Origin: Paracoccus benzoatiresistens
Lineage (GTDB): Bacteria > Pseudomonadota > Alphaproteobacteria > Rhodobacterales > Rhodobacteraceae
NCBI RefSeq assembly: GCF_026913015.1
Contig: NZ_JAPTYD010000024.1
Coordinates: forward strand, 1-54,658
DNA: 54,658 nt
Direction of reading: 5' to 3'
The notes under the pieces are model-generated. The model was not told where the DNA came from. It made no database searches and saw nothing but the letters and a program-made list of their open reading frames with translations. The translations under genes and the position numbers were made by a program. This document shows positions 24,067 through 33,400 of the stretch, one piece after another; the first letter of the stretch is position 1, and each line of letters opens with the position of its first letter.

Positions 24067-24207
24067 GGGCAGCGACGCCTTTCCTTTGTTCGCGCTGCGA
24101 CAGCCTTAGCCCGTCCCGTCCCGCCGCCGCAAGGTCGGGGGAACCGTTGACCTTGGCCCGCGCGGGCACTAGCGATCCTTGCAGCATGTGAAGGACAGTT
24201 GAACGCC

Positions 24208-25380
24208 ATGAGCCTTGCCGCCGGTCGCCCCGTCATCGCCATTCCCGGACCCTCGCCCGTTCCCGAGCGGGTGCTGGCCGCCGCGCATCGGGCCTCGCCC
24301 GACATCTATGGCGAGGAACTGGCGGATCTGAACCTGCAGGTCATGGAGCAGTTGAAGCGGCTGGCCGGCACGCAGGCGCATCTGGCGCCCTATATCGGCA
24401 ACGGCCATGCCGCGTGGGAGGCCGCGGGCGCCAATATCTTCAGCTCGGGCGACCGGGCGCTGGCGCTGACATCGGGCCATTTCGGGCGGTCCTGGGCGCA
24501 GCAGATGGAACAGATGGGCATTGCGGTGGAGCGGCTGGATTTCGGCAGCCTGCCCGCCGACCCCGACATGCTGGCCCGCCGCCTGGCCGAGGACAAGGCC
24601 GGCGCGATCAAGGCGGTCATGGTATGCCAGATCGACACGGCGACGGGCGTGATGACCGACATCCCGGCGCTTCGCGAGGCCATGGGGGATCACCCGGCGC
24701 TGCTGGTGGTGGATGCCATCGCATCGCTTGGCTGCGCGCCGATGATGATGGACGACTGGGGCGTGGACGTGCTGATCGCGGCCAGCCAGAAGGGGATGAT
24801 GGCCCTGCCCGGCACCTGCTTCGTCTGGTATTCCGGCAAGGCCGCCGCGCGCGGGCGTTCGCAACTGACCACGCCCTATTGGGACTGGCACGCCCGCGCC
24901 AATGCCGAGGCCCTGTGGCGCTTCTGGGGCGGCACGCCGCCCGTCCAGCAGATCTTCGCCCTGGACGAGGCGCTGCGGATGATCCTGGACGAGGAGGGCC
25001 TGTTCGCCGTTTGGGCGCGCCACGCGGCCCTGGCCCGCGCCGTCTGGGCGACGGTCGACGAATGGGGCCAGGGCGATACCGGGATCCGCCTGTCGGTCAA
25101 GGATCCCACGGCGCGGGCGGCCTCGGTCACGGCGCTGGCACTGCCGGGGGCCGATGCGCTGCGGTCCTGGGTGGCGGCGAATTGCGGCGTGACGCTGGGG
25201 GTGGGCCTTGGCGCCGAGCAGCCTGAAAACGCACTGCGGATCGGCCATATGGGCCATGCCAATGCGGCCATGATCCTGTCGGCGCTTGGCGCGATGCAGG
25301 CCGGAATGGCGGCGCTTGGCATCCCCTACGGGCCGGGAGCGCTGGATGCCGCAGCGCGGGTGCTGGCGGAACCGGCGTGA
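24208..25380 (+). CDS. Class V PLP aminotransferase (alanine/serine--glyoxylate type)
   Basis: 390 residues. It opens with IPGPSPVPERVLAA, the PGPTPVP-like start of the AGXT/serine-glyoxylate group. NGHAAWEAA and SGHFGRSW contact the cofactor phosphate, DAIASLGC contains the Asp that binds the pyridine nitrogen (Asp169), and ASQKGMMALPG holds the Schiff-base lysine Lys195. Likely reaction: transfer of an amino group to glyoxylate, or in some relatives aspartate-pyruvate transfer. The ATG at 24208 follows AAGGAC at 11 bases; a TTG at 24199 is possible. Confidence 0.85.
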   Translation: MSLAAGRPVIAIPGPSPVPERVLAAAHRASPDIYGEELADLNLQVMEQLKRLAGTQAHLAPYIGNGHAAWEAAGANIFSSGDRALALTSGHFGRSWAQQMEQMGIAVERLDFGSLPADPDMLARRLAEDKAGAIKAVMVCQIDTATGVMTDIPALREAMGDHPALLVVDAIASLGCAPMMMDDWGVDVLIAASQKGMMALPGTCFVWYSGKAAARGRSQLTTPYWDWHARANAEALWRFWGGTPPVQQIFALDEALRMILDEEGLFAVWARHAALARAVWATVDEWGQGDTGIRLSVKDPTARAASVTALALPGADALRSWVAANCGVTLGVGLGAEQPENALRIGHMGHANAAMILSALGAMQAGMAALGIPYGPGALDAAARVLAEPA

Positions 25381-25459
25381 GCCGGTCGCCCTGCCGGGCG
25401 GCGTTCCCTCGGGATCCACTGCATCTCGGCCTTTCGCGCGGCCCGGGCATCACATCCCG

Positions 25460-26026
25460 CTACGCCCCGGGCAGCCGCGCCAGCGTGACGAGCGTATCGC
25501 CATAGCGCCTTTGGTCGATCTGCACCAACGGAGCGGGCACAAGCGGCGGCCGGCTTTCTTCCCAGACCACCACCGCACCGGGGGCGACCCAACCGCCAGC
25601 TAGCGCCGAGGCGATGGCTTTTTCACCAAGACCCTGCGCATAGGGCGGGTCGAGGAAGACCAGCCCGCAGGCTGCGCCGCGATTCTCGCCCAGACGGGTC
25701 GCGTTGCGCCGCAGCAGGTCCGTCGCACCCTCGGCCCTGGCCTTGGCGATGTTGCTGCGGACCAGCGCCTGCGCCTTGGCGCCGTCATCGACAAAGGTCA
25801 CATGGGCCGCGCCGCGAGACAGGGCCTCCAGCCCCAGGGCCCCGGTTCCGGCGAACAGATCGAGCACGCGCGCGCCCGGGACGGGGTTGCCATGCGTGCC
25901 ATTGACCAGCAGGTTGAAGATCGCCTCGCGCACGCGGTCGGTGGTGGGGCGCAGATGGCCGGTGGCGTCGCCTTCGCCCACATCCGCCAGCTTCAGGCCG
26001 CGCAGGCTGCCGCCGACGATCCTCAT
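25460..26026 (-). CDS. rsmD: 16S rRNA (guanine966-N2)-methyltransferase
   Basis: 188 residues, full length for RsmD. It begins MRIVGGSLRGLKL, then LRPTTDRVREAIFN (26-39). The SAM-binding motif I is LDLFAGTGALGLEALSRGA (55-73) and the catalytic motif IV is DPPY (126-129). It methylates G966 in the 30S head. In many alphaproteobacteria it sits next to a pseudouridine synthase gene; here it is followed upstream by a repeat and an FAD reductase gene. Confidence 0.92.
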   Translation of the reverse strand: MRIVGGSLRGLKLADVGEGDATGHLRPTTDRVREAIFNLLVNGTHGNPVPGARVLDLFAGTGALGLEALSRGAAHVTFVDDGAKAQALVRSNIAKARAEGATDLLRRNATRLGENRGAACGLVFLDPPYAQGLGEKAIASALAGGWVAPGAVVVWEESRPPLVPAPLVQIDQRRYGDTLVTLARLPGA

Positions 26027-26044
26027 GCTTGCGTCCCGCGATCA

Positions 26045-26108
26045 CGGGGGGCCGTCTGCCCCCCGGCCGCTGCGCGGCTCCCCCCGAGGATATTTGAGTG
26101 AAGAAGAA
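26045..26108 (+). repeat. Intergenic double-hairpin repeat, copy 1
   Basis: A GGGGGGCC...CCCCCC hairpin, a second small GC hairpin (CCGCTGCGCGG), then CCCCCCGAGGATATTTGAG. The tail matches the copy at 29111-29185 read on the other strand. Located between two same-strand genes. Confidence 0.65.
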
Positions 26109-26111
26109 ACC

Positions 26112-27320
26112 TCATGCGAGCAGTGCCTTGAGGTCGCTCGCCGCTGCGATGGCGCCGGGGTCGGGGCTGCGCCCGGCCTCGATCAGGCGCTTGCCGATCA
26201 TGTAGGCGCGGGCGTCGTTCAGCGCGTCCACGGCAATCAGGCGGTCGCCGCGGAAATACCAGACGGATCCGCCATGCTGGCCGTTGCCCGGACGCGTGAC
26301 GATCCGGTCGTGACCAGTTCCAAGGCCGGCGATCTGCAGCTTGGCATCGAACTGGTCGGACCAGAACCAGGGCTTCGGCTGATAGGCCTTGTCCGCGCCC
26401 AGGATGTTGTCGGCCACCGCCTCGGCCATGTCGATGGCATTGCCGACGCTTTCCAGCCGCAGCCGTTCGTCCTGCCAAGGAAAGCTGGCGCAATCCCCCG
26501 CCGCCCAGATCGCCGGATCCGAGGTCCGGCCCAAGGCGTCGGTGGCGATCCCGTTGTCCAAGGACAGCCCGGCGGTCTGCGCCAGGGTGGTTTCCGGCAG
26601 GACGCCGATGCCGGTGACGATCAGGTCGGCGGGCAATTCGCGCCCCTCGGTCAATGCCACGCCGGTCGCGTGATCGCTGCCGCTTATCCGGGAGATGCCG
26701 GTGCCCTCCAGGATTTCCACGCCGTGCGCCAGATGCAGGGCGCGGATCATGTCCGCCGTCTCGGGCGCGGCCACGCGGCCCAGGATACGCGGCGCGGCCT
26801 CGATCAGCGTGACGATCAGGTCCAGCTTGCGGGCGACCGCTGCGGCCTCCAGCCCGATATAGCCGCCGCCGATCACGATCAGGCGGCGGCCCGGCTGCAT
26901 TTGCGGGGCCAGGGCGTCCACGTCGGCCAGGTTGCGGATCACGTGGACGCCCGGCAACTCGCCCCCCATGGCGGCGGGAAGGCGGCGGGCTGACGCGCCC
27001 GTGGTCAGGGCCAGGACGTCATAACCCACCTGCCCCTTGTCGGTCGCGACCACCCGCCGCGCCGGGTCGATGGCAGTCGCCGTTTCGCCCAGCCGCAGGG
27101 TGATGCGCTGATCGTCCCACCATTCCGGCGACCGCAGCACCAGGCGGTCCAGCCCCATCTGGCCCAGCAGATAGGCCTTGGACAGCGGCGGGCGCTGATA
27201 GGGGGCCGCGGATTCCGCGCCGATCACCACGATCTCGCCCTCATGGCCCTTGGCGCGCAGCCGCGCCGCCATGGACGCCGCCGCCTGCCCTGCCCCGACG
27301 ATCACGATCTTCATGGCCAT
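26112..27320 (-). CDS. FAD-dependent NAD(P)H ferredoxin reductase
   Basis: 402 residues. VGAGQAAASMAARLR near the N-terminus binds FAD and VIGGGYIGLE (about 149-158) binds NAD(P)H. PYQRPPLSKAYL is the typical segment of the rhodocoxin/putidaredoxin-reductase group, and GDCASF follows the second FAD motif. It passes electrons from NADH to a [2Fe-2S] ferredoxin serving a P450 or dioxygenase; no such partner gene is nearby. The first or third codon could be the true start. Confidence 0.87.
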   Translation of the reverse strand: MAMKIVIVGAGQAAASMAARLRAKGHEGEIVVIGAESAAPYQRPPLSKAYLLGQMGLDRLVLRSPEWWDDQRITLRLGETATAIDPARRVVATDKGQVGYDVLALTTGASARRLPAAMGGELPGVHVIRNLADVDALAPQMQPGRRLIVIGGGYIGLEAAAVARKLDLIVTLIEAAPRILGRVAAPETADMIRALHLAHGVEILEGTGISRISGSDHATGVALTEGRELPADLIVTGIGVLPETTLAQTAGLSLDNGIATDALGRTSDPAIWAAGDCASFPWQDERLRLESVGNAIDMAEAVADNILGADKAYQPKPWFWSDQFDAKLQIAGLGTGHDRIVTRPGNGQHGGSVWYFRGDRLIAVDALNDARAYMIGKRLIEAGRSPDPGAIAAASDLKALLA

Positions 27321-27404
27321 CCCTGCCTGTTGCGGCCCGCTGGCCTGTCACCGGACGGCACCCTATAGTCGCGGCGAATCCGTTGCAATTCCAAGGAGGA
27401 CAGG

Positions 27405-27890
27405 ATGACCATCACCGTCGGAGACCGGCTGCCCCAGGGCAAGCTGCTGCGCGTGGGCGCCAATGGCCCCGAGGCCGTGGACACCGCCGACCTGGCCCGG
27501 GGCCGCGTGGCCCTGTTCGGCGTGCCGGGCGCCTTTACCGGCACCTGCACCAATGCCCACATGCCCAGCTTCGTGCGCAATGCCGATGCCTTCCGCGGCA
27601 AGGGCGTGGACCGGATCGTCTGCGTGACCGTGAACGACCCCTTTGTCGCCGATGCCTGGGCCAAGGCCACCGGCGCCCAGGACGCGGGGATCGAGGTTCT
27701 GGCCGATGCCGACGGCAGCCTGACCCGCGCGCTTGGCCTGAACTTCGACGCGCCGCCTGCCGGCTTCTACGGCCGCTCCAAACGCTATGCCGCGCTGCTG
27801 AAGGACGGCACATTCGAGGCCCTGGACGTCGAGGACAGCCCCGGCCAGTGCGGCGTCAGCGCGGGCGAGGCGCTGCTGGAGAAGGTCTGA
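27405..27890 (+). CDS. Peroxiredoxin, Prx5/redoxin type
   Basis: 161 residues. PGAFTGTCTNAHMPSF (41-56) contains the peroxidatic Cys48; the usual PxxxTxxC pattern is kept, with Gly-Thr where most have Pro-Thr. Further cysteines are at 73 and 149. GDRLP at the start and NDPFVADAWAK are typical of the Prx5 branch. It reduces hydrogen peroxide and alkyl hydroperoxides using glutathione/glutaredoxin or thioredoxin. A glutaredoxin gene lies far away at 51706. AAGGAGG precedes the ATG. Confidence 0.92.
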   Translation: MTITVGDRLPQGKLLRVGANGPEAVDTADLARGRVALFGVPGAFTGTCTNAHMPSFVRNADAFRGKGVDRIVCVTVNDPFVADAWAKATGAQDAGIEVLADADGSLTRALGLNFDAPPAGFYGRSKRYAALLKDGTFEALDVEDSPGQCGVSAGEALLEKV

Positions 27891-27897
27891 CCCAAGC

Positions 27898-27920
27898 GGG
27901 ACCGGCCGCCAGCCGGTCCC
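27898..27920. terminator. Hairpin between convergent genes
   Basis: A perfect 9-bp stem GGGACCGGC/GCCGGTCCC with a 5-nt loop, between the peroxiredoxin and the acyltransferase genes. No U-tract; probably serves as a shared 3'-end structure. Confidence 0.55.
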
Positions 27921-29047
27921 TAGCCCTTGCGGAAGGGCGTGAAATCCGCAAGGGCCTCGATCTCCTCGCCCATCGCCATGCGTTCGCGGTCCAGATAATT
28001 GGCCAGGGCGCGCAGGAATCCCTTGTCAGCCACCCAGTGAAGCGAATGGGTGGCGACGGGTTCATACCCCCGGGCCAGCTTGTGTTCGCCCTGCGCGCCG
28101 GCCTCGACCCGCGCCAGCCCGCGCTCGATCGCGATGTCGATGGCCTGATGATAGCACAGTTCGAAATGCAGGAAGGCATGGTCCTCGATGCAGCCCCAGT
28201 ATCGGCCGTAAAGCGCATCCGGCCCGATGAAGTTCAGCGCCCCCGCGATGGGTCGCCCGTCCCGTTCCGCCAGGACCAGCAGGATGTCGTCGCGCATGGT
28301 CTGCTGCAGGCAGTCGAAGAAGGCCCGCGTCAGGTAGGGCCGGCCCCATTTGCGGCTGCCGGTGTCCTGGTAGAAGGCCCAGAAGGCGTCCCAATGCTGC
28401 GGCTTCAGGTCATCGCCGGTCAGGTGCCGGATCGTGCCGCCGAAAGCCTGCGCCCGGGCGCGTTCCTTGCGCAGATCCTTGCGCTTGCGCGAGGACAGCG
28501 CCCCCAGGAAATCGTCATAGCCGGCATAGCCCCGATTCAGCCAATGGAACTGCTGCGTGACGCGGGGCAGAAGGCCGGTGGCGGACCCGGCCTCGGCCTC
28601 GGCTTCCGTGCAGAAGGTGACATGCAGGCCCGATGCCCCGACCCGTTCGGCCAGCCGCGTCATGCCGGCCAGCAGCGACTGCCGCATGGCCGGGTCCTCC
28701 GTCAGCAGCCGGGCGCCGGTCACCGGGGTAAAGGGCACCGCCGCCTGCAGCTTGGGATAATAGCGACCGCCCGCGCGCCCATAGGCCTCGGCCCAGGCAT
28801 GGTCGAAGATGTATTCGCCCTGGCTGTGCGACTTGGCGTAAAGCGGCGCGGCGGCAACCACCGTGCCGCCATCCTCCAGCGTCACATGCAGGGGCTGCCA
28901 GCCCGTCCCACGCCCGACCGAGCCGGATTCCTCCAGCGCCAGCAGGAAGCGGTGCGTGGTAAAGGGATTGCCATCCCCAAGCGCGTCCCAGGTGTCGGCC
29001 GGGATCGCGGCGATGCTGGCATGGGTGGACAGGGTAAGCGCGCTCAT
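27920..29047 (-). CDS. GNAT-like N-acyltransferase (FemAB-related, PF04339 type)
   Basis: 375 residues. The long form with NPFTTHRFLLALEESGSV near the N-terminus and FYQDTGSRKWGRPYLTRAF in the middle matches the family once called peptidogalycan biosynthesis protein (DUF482). GALNFIGPDALYGRYWG and LHFELCYHQAIDIAIERG are characteristic. Its precise reaction is unknown. The ATG at 29047 is preferred because upstream residues are Pro-rich and unconserved. Confidence 0.82.
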   Translation of the reverse strand: MSALTLSTHASIAAIPADTWDALGDGNPFTTHRFLLALEESGSVGRGTGWQPLHVTLEDGGTVVAAAPLYAKSHSQGEYIFDHAWAEAYGRAGGRYYPKLQAAVPFTPVTGARLLTEDPAMRQSLLAGMTRLAERVGASGLHVTFCTEAEAEAGSATGLLPRVTQQFHWLNRGYAGYDDFLGALSSRKRKDLRKERARAQAFGGTIRHLTGDDLKPQHWDAFWAFYQDTGSRKWGRPYLTRAFFDCLQQTMRDDILLVLAERDGRPIAGALNFIGPDALYGRYWGCIEDHAFLHFELCYHQAIDIAIERGLARVEAGAQGEHKLARGYEPVATHSLHWVADKGFLRALANYLDRERMAMGEEIEALADFTPFRKG

Positions 29048-29110
29048 GGCTGGCAAGCTAGGCGGTCGGGGCGGGTTTGTCAGCGGTCCCCTGCTCACAT
29101 TCGCGCAGGC

Positions 29111-29185
29111 TTTTCACTTTGGCTCAAATATCCCGCAGGGGGACTTCGCCGAAGGCGAATGGGGGACGCGAAGTCCCCCGGCTAG
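29111..29185 (-). repeat. Intergenic double-hairpin repeat, copy 2
   Basis: Read on the minus strand: GGGGGACTTCGCGTCCCCC hairpin, then ATTCGCCTTCGGCGAAG, then CCCCCTGCGGGATATTTGAG. It shares the layout and the ATATTTGAG tail with the copy at 26045, but the hairpin arms differ. It overlaps the last codons of the downstream gene by a few bases. Confidence 0.65.
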
Positions 29186-29940
29186 GTTGCAGTCGGGCGA
29201 TAGCCTTCAAAGGTGATGTTGTCCGCGACGCGGCGGGCCAGCACCTCCTCCTCCGCGCTGCGGATGGTCCAGCACAGGATCGGCACGCCCTGTGCCTTCA
29301 GCGCATCAAGGCGCGGATTGGCCAGGTCATGCTTGTCATGCGAAACGAAGCAGGCGCCGGAACGGTCGAAGTCGTTGATCCCGGCCAGGTGGCTGCGCGT
29401 TTCCTCGGGGATGCCGGGCCAGTCCTGTTCCGCGTAGCCGCAGGTGGTCAGCCCGACGGGGACATGCGGCGCAAGCCTGTGGAAGGCCTCGACCACATGC
29501 GGGTTGAAGGACATGACCGCGACGGGGCCGCCGTAATCCTGCAAATCCGCCGCGACACGCTGATGCAGGGTGCCGATGTCGGGGCCAAGCGACATGTCCT
29601 GGTCCTTGATCTCGATCAGCAGGGGCACGCGGCCCGCGACCAGATCCAGGAACTGCCGCAGGGTCGGGATGGGCTGGTCGGTGCCCAGCAGCCGCATCCC
29701 CGACAGCGCCGCCGGGTCAAGGCCCGCGATGAAGCCCTCGGCACCCGCGAGGCGGCGCAGGTCATAGTCGTGGAACACCATCGCCTCGCCACCCCGGGCC
29801 GGCTGGATGTCCAGCTCGATCGCATAGCCCGCGTCGATCGCGGCCTGCGCGGCGACCAGGCTGTTTTCCGGGACGCCGGGACCATGCAGGCCCCGGTGCG
29901 CGACCGGCATGCTCAGGAAGGCCCGCGGCAGGGCCATCAT
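29182..29940 (-). CDS. Glycerophosphodiester phosphodiesterase family protein
   Basis: 252 residues, TIM-barrel GDPD family. AHRGLHGPGVPENSL near residue 14 gives the first catalytic His and the Glu-Asn pair, ELDIQPARGG supplies the metal-binding Glu and Asp, and FHDYDLRRLAG the second His. LLIEIKD adds a further ligand. It hydrolyses glycerophosphodiesters to glycerol-3-phosphate and an alcohol. No signal peptide, so cytoplasmic. Its start overlaps the RidA stop (TGATG). Confidence 0.88.
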   Translation of the reverse strand: MMALPRAFLSMPVAHRGLHGPGVPENSLVAAQAAIDAGYAIELDIQPARGGEAMVFHDYDLRRLAGAEGFIAGLDPAALSGMRLLGTDQPIPTLRQFLDLVAGRVPLLIEIKDQDMSLGPDIGTLHQRVAADLQDYGGPVAVMSFNPHVVEAFHRLAPHVPVGLTTCGYAEQDWPGIPEETRSHLAGINDFDRSGACFVSHDKHDLANPRLDALKAQGVPILCWTIRSAEEEVLARRVADNITFEGYRPTAT

Positions 29941-30395
29941 CACGCGACCTCGAAGATTGCTTCGATCTCGACCGCGACGCCCAGGGGCAGCGCGGGGGCG
30001 GAAACGGCGGCGCGGGCATGGCGGCCGGCATCGCCGAAGACCTCGACCATCAGGTCGGAACAGCCGTTGATGACCTTGGGCTGGTCGGCAAAATCGGGGG
30101 TCGAGTTCACGAAGCCCGTCAGCTTGACCACGCGACGCACGCGGTCCAGATCGCCCACGGCGGCCTTCAGCTGCGCGATCAGCGACAGCCCGCAGCGGCG
30201 GGCGGCGGCGGCGCCATCTTCCACCGACATGCCATCGCCCAGGCGGCCCTTGATCTGCCCGCTCTCATCCTGGCTGATCTGGCCCGACACGAAGACCAGA
30301 TTGCCCGTCTGCACGAAGGGCACATAGTTCGCCGCGGGCGCAGGCGCTGCGGGAAGGGTGATGCCCTTCTGGGCCAGGGTGGCTTCGATGCTCAT
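29940..30395 (-). CDS. RidA family protein (enamine/imine deaminase)
   Basis: 151 residues, longer than typical E. coli RidA, of the type common in alphaproteobacteria (LAQKGITLPAAPAPAANYVPF). FVSGQISQDESGQIKGRLG and the terminal EIEAIFEV match the YjgF/RidA fold. RidA trimers hydrolyse reactive 2-aminoacrylate-type enamines made by threonine/serine dehydratases; one of those, ilvA, is at 37868. The ATG at 30395 excludes a non-conserved N-terminal extension. Confidence 0.87.
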   Translation of the reverse strand: MSIEATLAQKGITLPAAPAPAANYVPFVQTGNLVFVSGQISQDESGQIKGRLGDGMSVEDGAAAARRCGLSLIAQLKAAVGDLDRVRRVVKLTGFVNSTPDFADQPKVINGCSDLMVEVFGDAGRHARAAVSAPALPLGVAVEIEAIFEVA

Positions 30396-30447
30396 GATGT
30401 CCCTCGTATGGCTTGCGGATTCGGGCGGCACCGTAACAAGGCGGGCG

Positions 30448-33400
30448 TCAGGCGACCAGAGCCTCGGCGCGCTTCAGATCCACGCTGACAAGCTGGCTGA
30501 CGCCCTGTTCCACCATGGTGACGCCGAACAGCCGGTCCATGCGCGACATGGTGACGGCGTGGTGGGTGATGATCAGGAAGCGCGTGTCGGTGCGGCGCGT
30601 CATCTCGTCCAGCAGGTCGCAGAAGCGGCTGACATTGGCGTCGTCCAGCGGCGCGTCCACCTCGTCCAGCACGCAGATCGGCGCCGGGTTGGCCAGGAAC
30701 ACCGCAAAGATCAGTGCCATGGCCGTCAGGGTCTGTTCGCCGCCGGACAGCAGCGACAGCGTGGACAGCTTCTTGCCGGGCGGCTGGCACATGATTTCCA
30801 GCCCGGCGTCCAGCGGATCGTCGGATTCGACCAGAACCAGCCGCGCCTCGCCGCCGCCGAACAGGGTGGTGAACAGCGTGCCGAAGTTGGCATTCACCGT
30901 GTCAAAGGCCGCCAGCAGCCTTTCGCGCCCTTCGCGGTTCAGGCTGGTGATGCCTGCCCGCAGCTTGCGGATGGCTTCCTCAAGGTCGGATTTCTCGGCG
31001 GCAAGGCGGTCGCGCTCGGCCTCGACTTCGCGCTTGTCCTCGTCGGCGCGCAGGTTGACGGCGCCAAGCCCGTCGCGCTGCGTGCGCAGCCGGGCGATCT
31101 GGTCCTCCAGCACGGCGGCGGGCGCATCGGGGGGCCGGTCGCCAAGCGAGGCCAGCAGCGCCTGCGGCGTCGTCTCGGTTTCCTCGAGGATGCGCGCCCG
31201 GGCAGCGGCCTCGGCGTTCCGCGCGGCCTCGGCGCGCGCTTCGCGGGTGGCGCGGGTTTCGCGGGCCTCGGAGGCGGCGCGCTCGGCTTCGCGCTCGGCA
31301 TGGGCTGCGCTGCGGGCGGCGTCCTCGGCGATCGCCAGCGTGTCGCGGGCGGCGGTCAGGCGCGTGTCGGCATCCGCTTCGCGCGCCCGAAGGCTGGCGC
31401 GGCGGTCGGCCAGCACGGCAGGCTGCGCCTCGGCATCCGTCAGTTCGGCGGCGGCGGCATCGCGGCGGGCGGTCAGTTCCGAGGCCCGCGTGCCTGCCTG
31501 CTGCAGGCGCAGCTTCCAGCCGGACTCCTCCTTGGCGATCTCCTGCAGGCGCTTCGTCCGTGCATTGGCCTCGCGCTTCAACTCGTCCAGCGCGGCGCGG
31601 CGGGTCATCGTGGCGATGCGCGCGGCCTCGACCCCGGTGCGGGCATGTTCCAGGGCCGTGGCCGCGTCCGCCCTGTCCGGCAACTCGGCCAGCGCTGCTT
31701 CCGCCTGCGCCAATCGCCCGCGCGCGTCCAGCGCATCGGCCTGGTGCCGCGCCAGTTCGCCCCCAGCCGACTCGGCGCGGCTGCGCGCCATCGACAGGTC
31801 GGATTCGGCCCGCGTCAGGGCACGTGCCGCATCGGACAGCTGCCGTTCCGCATCGCGCCGGGCATCCCGGGCGGATTTCTCGGTCGCCGTGGCATCCGAC
31901 AGGGCTGCGCGGGCGTCCTCGTGGCGCTCGATCGCGACAGCGGCCCTGGCCTCGGCCTCGGCGGTCTGGTCCGACAGTTCGGCCAGCTGGTTGACCTTCT
32001 GAAGGTGCAGGGCGGCGGCCGACAATGCCTCGCCCGCCATGACCCGCATCCCGTCCCAGCGGAACAGATCGCCCGCGGGCGTGACAAGCCGCTGGCCGGG
32101 CCTCAGCGCCGGCTGCATGGTCGCGGCAGTCGCCGCATCGGCGACAAGCCCCACCTGCGACAGCCTGCGCCCCAGGGCTGCCGGGCCATCGACATGTGGT
32201 GCCAGGGACGCCGCGCCAGCCGGCAAGGGCTGCGGATCGTCCCATGGGGCCAGCAGATGCCAGCCGCTTTCGCCATCCGCCGCAAGGCCCGCGCGCAGAT
32301 CGTCGCCGAACGCCGCGCCAAAGGCCACCTCATGGCCCTTTGCCACGGTCACCTGGTCGAGGATCGACTTGCCCCCCGACTGGCCGCGTTCCACCAGCCG
32401 GCGCAGCGCGGCCATTTCGGCGGCCAGCGCGCTGGCCTCGCCCTCGGCCTCGGCCCGGGCTATTCGGGCGCCGGCCTCAAGGGCTTCGGCCTCGGCCCGG
32501 GCTGCCTCGGCGGCGGCAAGCGCATCCTCGGCGGCCTCGGCGCGCTCGGCGGCAGCCTCCTGCGCCTGCTCCGCGATGGCAAGCGCGTCCTCGGCGGTTG
32601 CACCCGCCTCGGCGGCGCGGGCGACGGCGGCCTGCGCCTCGGTGCCGGCCCGTTCCGACCGATCCAGCATCGCGCGCAGGTCGGCGGCCAGCCGTTCCGC
32701 CGACTGGTGCCGCGCGGCAAGGCGAGCCGCCTCGTCCGTCAGTTCCGCCAGCCGCGCCTCGACCTCGCGCAGCGCCTCGGCGGCTTCGTCGGCGGCATGG
32801 GCGGCCGCGTCCAACCGCGCGTCATGGCCCTGCCCGGCCTTTTCCAGTTCCGCCTGCTCCCAAGCCAGCCGCTCGACCACCTCTCCGGCGTCGCGGTTCA
32901 GCGACTCCTCGCGCTCGATGTCGCGGGCAAGCTGGCTGATGCGGGCCTGAAGGCCGGCGATGGCCTGTGCCGCGCGGATGTCAGCCTCGTCCAGGGCTTC
33001 GCGTTCGACCACGATGCGCGACAGGATGGCGGCGGCGACCTGTTCTTCTTCACGCAGGTCCGGCAGCGCGGCCTCGGACGCTTCGCGCCGGGCGGATGCC
33101 TCGCGCGATGCCGCCTCGGCTGCCGCGGCATCGCGGATGGCTCCGGTCAGCGCCTCGGCCGCGGCCAGCCGCGCCGCCTCGGCCTCGGACCAGCGGCGAT
33201 AAAGCAGCGCGCCCTCGGCCAGCCGAAGCGCCGCGCCGATCTCGCGATAGCGGGCGGCGGTGCGGGCCTGCCGGGTCAGTGACACCACCTGGGTGGACAG
33301 CTGGTCCAGCGTGTCCTCGACGCGGGTGAGGTTCGATTCCGCCGCGTTCAGTTTCAGCTCCGCCTCGTGCCGGCGCTGGTAAAGGCCGCTGATCCCCGCC

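Noticed and set aside
30358..33282. 974-codon plus-strand frame opposite smc
   Set aside because: Shadow of the Ala/Glu/Arg-rich coiled coils in a GC-rich gene.
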